Positions 33,428-41,685 of a DNA stretch of 64,000 nt are shown here, in pieces; the stretch's first letter is position 1, and each line of letters starts with the position of its first letter. This DNA is from Alphaproteobacteria bacterium (GTDB taxonomy: Bacteria; Myxococcota_A; UBA796; GCA-2862545), in NCBI GenBank assembly GCA_020632875.1, contig JACKET010000002.1:62001-126000 (forward strand), written 5' to 3'. The position numbers and the translations under genes were made by a program. The notes under the pieces are model-generated. The model searched no databases and was not told where the DNA came from. It saw only the letters and a program-made list of their open reading frames with translations.

Positions 33428-35434
33428 ATGTTCCGCAACCGACCTGAACTGCTCGTGGTCCTCGCGTTGACCGGCTGCTACAACGGCAACATCACGGACA
33501 ACTACGCGTCGATCGACGCGCGCGACCTGTCCGGAATCGCCGGCCCCAGCGCCCTCGAGCGCAAGCCCGTCGACTTCGCGCCGCGCGCGACCTTCGCCAC
33601 CGACAACACCCTCGCCGCGCTGTCGTACGCGACGTCCGACATCCAGGACAGCAAGACCGTCCAGGGCATCTTCGACCGGGACGACACCTCGGCGGGCATC
33701 TCGATCTTCACCAACCTGCACGACGACCCCGACGAGGCCGTGGCCCCCGGGCTCGGCCCGGTCATGAACCAGCTGTCGTGCGTCGGTTGCCACCGCAGCA
33801 GCGAGATCATCGACGAGTTCGTCGACGAAGCCGACCGCGGCGACCTCGTGTCGATCTCCAACTTCCGCCAGTCGACCCCCGCCAGCCGCGCTCACCGCAT
33901 CGCGCCTCCCGAGGAGACGAAGGGGCACCTGCTGACGATCGACGGCGAGCGGAACGTCGAGACGGCCGCGTTCACGCTGTTCGGGGACTTCGACGCCTCC
34001 GACGGCCGGTTCAACGGGCTCTCGATCTTCGGTGGGCCGGTGTTCCACGTCCGGGCCACCGAGGGCTGCAACCCCGACTTCATCGTGCCCGAGTCGCAGG
34101 ACCCGTTCCTCGTCGGGCCGCTCGTCACGCGGGTGACCGCCGAGCGCGCGGGCCCGCCGTACATCGGCCGCGGGCTGATGGAGGCCGTGTACCACGGCGA
34201 CATCTCCGTCGACGAAGACCCCCTCGACCAGCGCAACGACTTCGCGTCCGAAGACCCGGCCGTGCGCCTCCCGCCCTTCAACAACCCCTGTGGCAGCGAC
34301 TGCATCAGCGGGCGCCAGAACCAGAGCCGCATGTCCGACGCGCTGGTCGGCGGCGACCCCGTCGTCCGCCTCGGCCGCTTCGGCCTCCGCGCCGCGGGTC
34401 CGACGATCATCCAGTTCGTCGTGGGCGGCACGCAGGGCGAGCTCGGCTTCACGAGCGTCCTGCAGCCCTCCGAGCCCTCGAACGCGCTCAACACGTCGCC
34501 CACCTGTGTCGACGAGGGGCCCGACCCCGAGCTGACGATCGACGAGCTGCGCGGCCTGCGCGACGTGATCCGCCTCGTGGCTCCGCCGCGGCCCGCGCCC
34601 GAGCTGATGGGCGACGCCGACGCGAACGCCGCGCTGCAGGCGGACGTCGAGGCCGGCGCGCGCCTGTTCGGGCTCGACCTCGACGCCTGGCGGGGCCGGA
34701 TGAACGGCACCGTCGAGACCGATGCGAACGTGACGCGCAACGAGGCCCGTGGGCGCGCGATGGATCGCCAGCTCAACTGCTCCGGCTGCCACACGCCGAT
34801 CCTGCCGACGGGCATCTCGCCGGCCGCCATCGACGAGGTCTCCGAGACGCTGTCGCAGCGCTGGGCCCCGATCTTCAGCGACCTGCTCATCCACGACATG
34901 GGCGGCTTCCCGCCGGGCTTCGACGAGGCCGGGTTCGTCGCCGAGAACGAGCAGTACCAGGGCCTCAGCCGCAACCTCGCCGACTTCGCGCTGCCCGGCC
35001 AGGGCCTCGCGATGGGCACCGAGTGGCGCACGTCGCCCCTCATGGGCCTCGGCAAGATCGGCCCGCCCTTCCTCCACGACGCGCGCGTGTACCTGAACCA
35101 GCCCGACCCGCAGTTCTACTACGCACACAACGCGGACCTCGACGCCTCCGGCGTGCCGGTGTCCGACCGCATCACGCCGATCGACACGTTCGACGAGGCG
35201 CTCATCGCGGTCATCGAGATCCACGACCTGCCGACGCCGCCCGACACGGATGGCGACGGCATGCCGAACTACGAGGCCTGCCAGACGGTCGGCCAGGGCC
35301 AGAGCGCCGACCACACGGCGTTCTGCGTGCGCGACAGCGAGTTCCGCAGCGAAGCGCGCCTGGTCATCGAGAAGTGGCGTGCCCTCACGCGCGCCGAGCA
35401 GCTCCAGGTCGTCGCCTTCCTGAAGTCGCTGTAG
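33428..35434 (+). CDS. Di-haem oxidoreductase-like (DUF1111) lipoprotein
   Basis: 668 residues with lipoprotein signal MFRNRPELLVVLALTGC. Two CxxCH sites: LSCVGCHRSSEI (~118) and LNCSGCHTPILPTG (~455). RTSPLMGLGKIGPPFLHDAR and a terminal EKWRALTRAEQLQVVAFLKSL are hallmarks of the di-haem oxidoreductase (DHOR) family related to cytochrome c peroxidases. Electron donor unknown. Last gene of the operon; the stop abuts the convergent kinase stop. Confidence 0.9.
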   Translation: MFRNRPELLVVLALTGCYNGNITDNYASIDARDLSGIAGPSALERKPVDFAPRATFATDNTLAALSYATSDIQDSKTVQGIFDRDDTSAGISIFTNLHDDPDEAVAPGLGPVMNQLSCVGCHRSSEIIDEFVDEADRGDLVSISNFRQSTPASRAHRIAPPEETKGHLLTIDGERNVETAAFTLFGDFDASDGRFNGLSIFGGPVFHVRATEGCNPDFIVPESQDPFLVGPLVTRVTAERAGPPYIGRGLMEAVYHGDISVDEDPLDQRNDFASEDPAVRLPPFNNPCGSDCISGRQNQSRMSDALVGGDPVVRLGRFGLRAAGPTIIQFVVGGTQGELGFTSVLQPSEPSNALNTSPTCVDEGPDPELTIDELRGLRDVIRLVAPPRPAPELMGDADANAALQADVEAGARLFGLDLDAWRGRMNGTVETDANVTRNEARGRAMDRQLNCSGCHTPILPTGISPAAIDEVSETLSQRWAPIFSDLLIHDMGGFPPGFDEAGFVAENEQYQGLSRNLADFALPGQGLAMGTEWRTSPLMGLGKIGPPFLHDARVYLNQPDPQFYYAHNADLDASGVPVSDRITPIDTFDEALIAVIEIHDLPTPPDTDGDGMPNYEACQTVGQGQSADHTAFCVRDSEFRSEARLVIEKWRALTRAEQLQVVAFLKSL

Positions 35435-38400
35435 TCACGGCATCCAGTGCTCGCGGACCCACGCATCCGGGTCCCCGAGCACGATGCCGTGGTTCGGCCA
35501 GCGCTGGATCGAGAGCCGCTTGAGCTCGGCGTGGGTCAGCTCGACCACGACCTCCTCCAGCGCCGCGACGTCCTCGCCGCGAAGCGCGATGGCCCGCGCC
35601 CGCGTGGCGTCGTTGCGCATCCCGGGCTTCTCGAGGTCGCTGCCGTCGACGCAGTCGTCGCCGGGCGCAGCGCACTCGACGTGGAGGAGCAGGTCGCCCA
35701 CCTGCAGGCCGCCCGCGCCGGGCTCCGCGATGGACACGATGCGCTGCGCGAGCCGGATCCCCGGGTCGATCGCGCTGGTCATGTTCGCCTTCGTGCTGGC
35801 CCGCACGATCCACCCGGACGCCGCGAGGGGGAGCGGCGTGCCGTCGGCGGCCAGCCGGACGGCGTAGCGGCTCTCGTCGTCCAGCGCGTACGGATAGCGC
35901 AAGAGGATCGTGGCGTAGCCCGCGGGGAGGTTCACGGGCTGCCCGTCGACGCCGACGAACGTGAGGGACGTCATGCGGCCCCGCGCGTCCCACGCCATCC
36001 GCTTGCCGGCCATGCCCTCGGGCTGCATCAGCGGCCTGCCGTCGAGCCCGAGCCACGTCACGGTGACCTGGTTGCCCTGGTCGTCGTACGTCGCGGTCCA
36101 GGCGGCATAGCCGCTCGATGCGAGCAGCGGCGCGTCGTCCGGGCCGAGCAGATCCCGGCGGACCTCGTGGTTCCGGGCGTCCCACGTGGACCGGAAGCCC
36201 CAGATCCCCTCGTCGTCGGGGCCCGGCTGCTGGGACGCGTCGAGGTAGTGCCGCGACACGAGGTTGCCCACCGCGTCGTACGTGTCGTTCCAGCCGCTGC
36301 AGGCGCAGTCGGGATGCAGGACCGGTGCGTCCGCGGCGTCGAGGTAGCGCAGGCGCGCGACGTTGCCGCGGTCGTCGCGGCCCTGGATGCGGGTCGCGAA
36401 GCCCTCGCGGAGCGCCACGGGGGCCCCGTCGAGCCCGAGGTACGTCCGCCGCGTCTCGTTGCCGGCCTCGTCGTACTCGATGCGGGCGGCGTGGTTGCCG
36501 TCGCGATGCACGACGGGCGCACCGCTCGCGTCGAAGAACGCGTAGCCGACCTCGTTGCCCAGCTCCCAGGTGAGCTCCTCGATCGCGTAGCCGTCGGGCG
36601 CCAGCATGATCGAGCCGTCCGTGTCGAGCCATTCGAGGCGCACGCGCTGCCCGTAGCGGTCGTAGGTGGAGCGGGATCCGAAGGCCCCCTCCGCCCGCGT
36701 GCGGACCGGGGCGCCCGCCACGTCGTAGTGGCGCTCCTCCATGTCGAGGCCGTGCGCGTCGCGGGTCCACTCGGACCGGTGCCAGGTGTCGTCGCCGAAG
36801 GTCGTCGGGTTGCCCTCGGTGTCGAAGAAGCGCTGCTCCACGAGCGAGTTGTGCTCGTCCCACACCATCGTGGTCGCGTGGTACGCCTCTGCAGACCACG
36901 TCGGCTGGTCGGACGTGTCGAAGTAGGCCGTGCGGGACCGGTTCCCCCGCGCGTCGTGCTCGAAGCGGACCAGGTGGGCGCGGGTCTGCGCGTCGCTCGT
37001 CGGCTGGCCGGCCGCGTCGAACGCGCGCTGGGTGATGGGCTGGCCCCATCCGTCGAACGTCCACACCCACTTCGCGACGCCCTGGGGATTGGGCGTGGGC
37101 GCGCCGTCGGCGTCGAAGAAGGACGTCGTGTCGTTGTTCCCGACCGCGTCGTAGGTGAGGCGGGTCGTCGCGATGCCGCCGACCTCGAACAGCCGCCCGT
37201 CGGCGGTGTGCATCGACTCGGCGACCATGAAGCCGCGGGCGTCGTACTCCCGGTGCGCCGCGAACACGCCGTCCGTGCGCGGCGTCGGACGGCCCTTCTC
37301 GTCGAGGTAGGTGAGCTTCGTGATCAGCCCTCGCGGGTCGCGCTCGACGATGTACGACCCGATGCCGTCGCCGTTGCGGACGTAGTGCCCGGCGATGTTC
37401 CGGTGGGTCTGCTTCGTCACGTGTCCGCGGTCGCCGTACTCGAACGTGTAGGCGCTGACCTGGGACCCGGGCACCAGCGCGGGAGTCCCCTGGGGCGTGT
37501 ACCGGCGCTGCGTCAGCAGGTCGGGGCTCAGCTCGTAGTACGCCTTCAGCGTCCCGTAGTCGTCGTAGGTGTCGATGCGGCTGACCGCGCCGTTGTCGCG
37601 ATAGGTGTAGATCCAGCTCGAGACGCCCTCCTCGTCCTGGACGAGCACGTCGTGGGCGTTCACGTAGTCGACGCGGGTGACCCGCCCGTCCTCGATGGTG
37701 AGCCGGTGGGTGCGCCAGCGCCGCCGCTGCTCCGCCCGGCTGACCTCGACGTTGGCGTTGGGGACGCTGTGGATCCAGTCGAGGTCGTGGGCGTAGACGT
37801 GGGTGGGGAGGGAGGAGAGCCAGTACAGGCCGGCGCTGGAGAGGCCGCCGACCCCGAGCACGCCGAGCAGCATCAGGACGAGCGTGAGCGCCACGGCGGC
37901 CGGACGCGCCGCCAGGAACCGCGCGACGGCGCGACCGATGCCGCCGGGCCGCGCGCGGACGGGCTCGCCGGCGGCGAACCGCTCCAGATCCTGGGCGAAC
38001 GCGAGTGCCGTGGGGTACCGCCGCTTCCGATCGCGCTCGAGCGCCACGCGGAGGATCGCGTCGAGGTCGGCGGGCACGGACGGATCGACCTTGCGCGGCG
38101 CAGGCGGCTCGGTGTCGAGGATCTGGCGGAGCAGCGCGCCTTCGGTGTCGGCGTCGTGGGGCGGGCGGCCCGTGACCATCTGGTAGAGCGTGGCGCCGAG
38201 GCCGTACACGTCGGCGCGGCGGTCGAGGCTCGCGCGCTCGGGCCCGAGCTGCTCGGGCGCGGCGTAGCGCAGGGTGCCGAGCACGCCCGTCGTGGTCTTG
38301 GTCAGCGCTTCGGAGCGGTCGGCGAGCAGCGCCAGGCCGAGATCCATGAGCACGAGGCGCGTGCCGTCGCTCGACAGCACGAGGTTGTGGGGCTTCACGT

Positions 38401-39946
38401 CGCGGTGGACGATGCCGGCCTCGTGGAGCTGGTGCAGCCCACGCGCCACGTCCGCGAAGAGCTCGGCCACGCGGCGGAAATAGCGCGGACCCGAGCTCGG
38501 CACGCTGCGCGAGGTGACCTGGGGGTCGGTGGCCCGCGACACCTCGACCGCCTCGGCGAGCGAGCGGTCCGACAGGCCGCCCTGGCTCCGGAAGCCGTCG
38601 AGCGCCCGCGTGACGGCCGCGAGGTCGGACCCGTCGACGAACTCCATGGCGAAGAAGTGCCGGTCGTTGCTGACCCCGGAGCTCAGGATGCGCACCACGT
38701 TGGGGTGATCCGCGCGGGCCAGCGCCTTCACCTCCTGCTGGAAGCGCTTCACGGCGGTCTCGTTGGCGGCGAGGGCCGGCGGCAGGACCTTCAGCGCGAC
38801 GATGCGTCCGAGCGTGCGCTGGCGGGCGCGGTACACGATGCCCATCCCGCCGCGCCCGAGCTCGTCGAGGATCTCGAAGTCGCCGATGGCCGCGCCTCCG
38901 GAGACGACGTCCGCCACGTCCTCCTCGTCGCCGACGCGACTGGCGTCTTCGACGGCCGCGACCTCCGCGTCGGAGACGGGGCGCGCGCGCAGGCGGGACA
39001 GCAGCTCGGTGAGCGTGCCGCGCGCGTCGACGCCTTCGATGATCTCGCCGGACGCGTAGTCGAGGTAGTCGGCGCGTCGGACCTCGTCGATCTCGGCTTC
39101 GCCGGTGCGCTTCGTGCGGCGCACCGTCTTGTTGAGCAGGCCGACGACCTCGCGCTCGAGCGCGTCTTCGTGGAAGACCGCCAGCGGGTGGAGCGCGATC
39201 AGCTCGCCGGTGCCGACGAGGTACAGGTGGCCGGGCACGGGCTTCGCGCTGGCCGGCAGGGCGGGGAGGTCGTCGCGGGAGACCGGCAGGCCGGAGAGCC
39301 CCGTCAGGTCGCGCCAGCCGACGCCGTCTTCGGAGGGCGTGACCTGCACGAGCCGGCGGTCGCCGAGCAGCACGCCCGTCTCGAGCACCTCGGTGTACGC
39401 CTCGAGCAGCGCGTCGCCGAGGTCGGCGTAGAACTGCTTGGGTCGCTGGGCGCCGTGGCCGAGCACCGCGTTGCGGTACGCGACGAGGGCGTCGAAGAAC
39501 GCCTGCACGCCCTGCTTCTTCACGCGCTTCGGGGTGTCCTGCGGCACCACGTCGGCGGCGCGGGCGGCCTCGGCGAAGGCCAGGCACGCGGGCAGGTCGC
39601 GGGGCGCCGAGAGCTGCCCGAACCCGTCGGAGAGGGGGAGGAGCGCGGCGTCGGGACGCTCGGCCAGCGCCTTGTCGAGGGCCCGCAGGTAGCCGCACCA
39701 GTGCCCGAGCGACGGCATCACCAGCGACTCGAGCACGCGCTCGATCTCGCCGCCCGGCTCGAGGCAGTGCTCGAGCCACACCCCGATCCGCGCGGTGGCG
39801 GCGAGCTTCAGCGTCGCCTCGGCCAGGTAGAACGCGTTGTGGTGGCGCTCGAGCGCGGACTTGGCGTTCAGCGCGCGGCGCACGAGCTGCGCGATGGGCA
39901 GCGGGAGCTCGTGGAGCTGCTGGGCCAGGCGGCGTCGGGCGTCCAT
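35435..39946 (-). CDS. Giant membrane Ser/Thr kinase with RHS/YD-like repeats and PDZ-like C-terminus
   Basis: 1,503 residues. Residues 1-340 are a helical domain of unknown type. Kinase ~357-657: LGRGGMGIVYRA, Lys386 in ALKVLPP, HRDVKPHN (514-521), DLG for DFG (535-537), APEQL. Transmembrane helix ~682-712. The outer part ~745-1370 has some fifteen degenerate YD/RHS-like strands, e.g. YDDYGTLKAYYELS, YDAVGNNDTTSFFDADGAP and YDEAGNETRRTYLGLDGAP, each about 40 residues. The end (~1390-1500, IVSIAEPGAGGLQVGDLLLHVECA) resembles a PDZ domain. The outer repeats probably sense cell-wall or envelope ligands. Eight bases separate it from the cyclase gene stop, so it is in one operon with cyclase and NDH-2. 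Confidence 0.92.
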   Translation of the reverse strand: MDARRRLAQQLHELPLPIAQLVRRALNAKSALERHHNAFYLAEATLKLAATARIGVWLEHCLEPGGEIERVLESLVMPSLGHWCGYLRALDKALAERPDAALLPLSDGFGQLSAPRDLPACLAFAEAARAADVVPQDTPKRVKKQGVQAFFDALVAYRNAVLGHGAQRPKQFYADLGDALLEAYTEVLETGVLLGDRRLVQVTPSEDGVGWRDLTGLSGLPVSRDDLPALPASAKPVPGHLYLVGTGELIALHPLAVFHEDALEREVVGLLNKTVRRTKRTGEAEIDEVRRADYLDYASGEIIEGVDARGTLTELLSRLRARPVSDAEVAAVEDASRVGDEEDVADVVSGGAAIGDFEILDELGRGGMGIVYRARQRTLGRIVALKVLPPALAANETAVKRFQQEVKALARADHPNVVRILSSGVSNDRHFFAMEFVDGSDLAAVTRALDGFRSQGGLSDRSLAEAVEVSRATDPQVTSRSVPSSGPRYFRRVAELFADVARGLHQLHEAGIVHRDVKPHNLVLSSDGTRLVLMDLGLALLADRSEALTKTTTGVLGTLRYAAPEQLGPERASLDRRADVYGLGATLYQMVTGRPPHDADTEGALLRQILDTEPPAPRKVDPSVPADLDAILRVALERDRKRRYPTALAFAQDLERFAAGEPVRARPGGIGRAVARFLAARPAAVALTLVLMLLGVLGVGGLSSAGLYWLSSLPTHVYAHDLDWIHSVPNANVEVSRAEQRRRWRTHRLTIEDGRVTRVDYVNAHDVLVQDEEGVSSWIYTYRDNGAVSRIDTYDDYGTLKAYYELSPDLLTQRRYTPQGTPALVPGSQVSAYTFEYGDRGHVTKQTHRNIAGHYVRNGDGIGSYIVERDPRGLITKLTYLDEKGRPTPRTDGVFAAHREYDARGFMVAESMHTADGRLFEVGGIATTRLTYDAVGNNDTTSFFDADGAPTPNPQGVAKWVWTFDGWGQPITQRAFDAAGQPTSDAQTRAHLVRFEHDARGNRSRTAYFDTSDQPTWSAEAYHATTMVWDEHNSLVEQRFFDTEGNPTTFGDDTWHRSEWTRDAHGLDMEERHYDVAGAPVRTRAEGAFGSRSTYDRYGQRVRLEWLDTDGSIMLAPDGYAIEELTWELGNEVGYAFFDASGAPVVHRDGNHAARIEYDEAGNETRRTYLGLDGAPVALREGFATRIQGRDDRGNVARLRYLDAADAPVLHPDCACSGWNDTYDAVGNLVSRHYLDASQQPGPDDEGIWGFRSTWDARNHEVRRDLLGPDDAPLLASSGYAAWTATYDDQGNQVTVTWLGLDGRPLMQPEGMAGKRMAWDARGRMTSLTFVGVDGQPVNLPAGYATILLRYPYALDDESRYAVRLAADGTPLPLAASGWIVRASTKANMTSAIDPGIRLAQRIVSIAEPGAGGLQVGDLLLHVECAAPGDDCVDGSDLEKPGMRNDATRARAIALRGEDVAALEEVVVELTHAELKRLSIQRWPNHGIVLGDPDAWVREHWMP

Positions 39947-39954
39947 CGTCGGCT

Positions 39955-41685
39955 TCAGCCCTCCGGCTCGGCCGTCGCGTCGGCCTTCACACGGTGGATG
40001 GGCATGGGGCGCGGGAAGCCCTTGAGCGGGACGTGCTCGGCGTCCGCGGCCCCGGGTGCCGCGGGATCGAGCATCCACACGACCTCGCCCGGTGCGGCGC
40101 AGCCCTGCAGGCGCGCGGCGAGGTTGGTCGTGCGCCCGATGGCGAGGTGCTCGAGCTTCGCGAAGCTGCCGACGAGCCCGAGCACCACGGGCCCCGAGGC
40201 CAGGCCGGCGCGGGTGGTGAGCGCCAGGCCCTCGCCGCGCGCCCGCCGCACGCGGCTCATCTGGCCACAGCGCCACACGAGCTCGGTGGCGAAGGCCTTG
40301 CCGCGCGCGTCGTGGTCGGGGCCCTGCGCCACGGCGAGCAGCCCGTCGCCCATGTACTGGAGCGGGCGGACACGGTGGCGGGCGAGCACGGGCGCGGTGA
40401 TCTCGAAGAGGGACCGCACCGTGTTCATGACCTCGTCGGGGCTCAGGTGCTGAGAGCGCCGGGTGAAGCCCACGAGGTCGTTGAAGATGATGGTGACGTC
40501 CTCCTGCACGGTGCGCTCGATGGCCTCACCGGGCAGGCCCGAGAACCGCTGCGACGCCTTGAGCGCGCTCCTCACGGGGTCGAGGGCCGCGTAGCGCCGG
40601 TCGACGTCGGCGATCCAGAGCGGCGTGTTCGCGGCGGTGGCCAGCGCGAGCGCGCGGTCGAGCCAGCGCAGCGCGAGGTCGCGGTCACCGGCCGCGAGCG
40701 CACGGTCGGATCGCAGCACGGCGCGGAGGAACCGGCCTTCGGTGGGCTTCTGGGGCACCGCGCCCTCGGGCTCGGGGACGGGTGCGTCGGACAGGAGGTG
40801 CTCGGCCCACGCGTCGACGAGCGCCATGCCGTGCGGGTCGACGAGGCTGGAGCGCGCGATGGCCAGCCAGCGCTCGGCCCCGTCGGGACGGGCGCGGAGC
40901 ATCGCGAGGGCCGCCATCCCGCGCATGTAGCCGTCGGGCACCTCGGCGATGCCGCCCTCGACGCTGTGTGCGAGGGCTTCGTCGACCGCGCCGAGCTCGA
41001 TGGACGCCGTGAGCCCGAGGGTCGCGAGGCGCAGGCGCGAGAACGCCGGGATCCGGTCGCCCACCGCGGACATGGCGTGCGCGATGTACCCGCGCGCAGC
41101 AGACGGATTGCAGAGCCCGAGCTCGAGGGTCGCCTGGCGCCCTGCGGTGATCGCCGTGCCGACGGTGTCGCCGATGGCCGTGCGGTGGCGCGCCACCACG
41201 TCGAGCACGGCGCGCGCTTCGGTCCACGCGCCTTCGCTGATCAGGATGTTCGAGACGGACCCGAGCAACCAGTAGCGGCGCGGGGCCTCGGCGTGCACGG
41301 ACTCGAGCCCGGCGAGCAGGTCGTCGAGCGCGAGGTCGAGCTCGCCGCGCCACGTGCGCGCGATGCCCGCGACGTGGAAGGCCCGCGCGGCCACGGCGGG
41401 CTCGGCAGACCGGGCGAAGGCCTCCGCGCGCTCGGCGAGGGCCGCGAGATCGGCGCCACGCCGGCCGATCGCGACGAGCAGCGCCACGGCTTCCTTCACC
41501 TCGGGGGGCGCGTCGCTCGCGACGAGCGCGTCGAGGCCCTGCTGGGCGCGGTCGCCCGACTCGGGGTCGAGGGTCGCGGTGAGGATGCCGACGACCGTCT
41601 GCTGCCAGGGCTCGGCGAGCGGCGGACCGTGCCCGAGGGTCGCCGCGAGCTCGGCGTCGGCCCACCAGGTGCGCGGAGGGCTCAA
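39955..41685 (-). CDS. Class III adenylate/guanylate cyclase with N-terminal TPR-like region
   Basis: About 576 residues if the TTG that overlaps the NDH-2 stop (TTGA) is the start; this fits the overlap habit of the region but lacks a strong ribosome site. Residues ~1-370 are helical repeats of TPR type (AARAFHVAGIARTWRGELDLALDDLLAGL). The C-terminal ~395-565 is a class III cyclase: VTIIFNDLVGFTRRSQ (metal Asp), LQYMGDGLLAVAQG (second metal Asp), GLASGPVVLGLVGS and GRTTNLAARLQ. It lacks membrane helices. It would make cAMP (or cGMP) in the cytoplasm next to an NDH-2 with a cyclic-nucleotide-binding domain. Confidence 0.88.
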   Translation of the reverse strand: MSPPRTWWADAELAATLGHGPPLAEPWQQTVVGILTATLDPESGDRAQQGLDALVASDAPPEVKEAVALLVAIGRRGADLAALAERAEAFARSAEPAVAARAFHVAGIARTWRGELDLALDDLLAGLESVHAEAPRRYWLLGSVSNILISEGAWTEARAVLDVVARHRTAIGDTVGTAITAGRQATLELGLCNPSAARGYIAHAMSAVGDRIPAFSRLRLATLGLTASIELGAVDEALAHSVEGGIAEVPDGYMRGMAALAMLRARPDGAERWLAIARSSLVDPHGMALVDAWAEHLLSDAPVPEPEGAVPQKPTEGRFLRAVLRSDRALAAGDRDLALRWLDRALALATAANTPLWIADVDRRYAALDPVRSALKASQRFSGLPGEAIERTVQEDVTIIFNDLVGFTRRSQHLSPDEVMNTVRSLFEITAPVLARHRVRPLQYMGDGLLAVAQGPDHDARGKAFATELVWRCGQMSRVRRARGEGLALTTRAGLASGPVVLGLVGSFAKLEHLAIGRTTNLAARLQGCAAPGEVVWMLDPAAPGAADAEHVPLKGFPRPMPIHRVKADATAEPEG

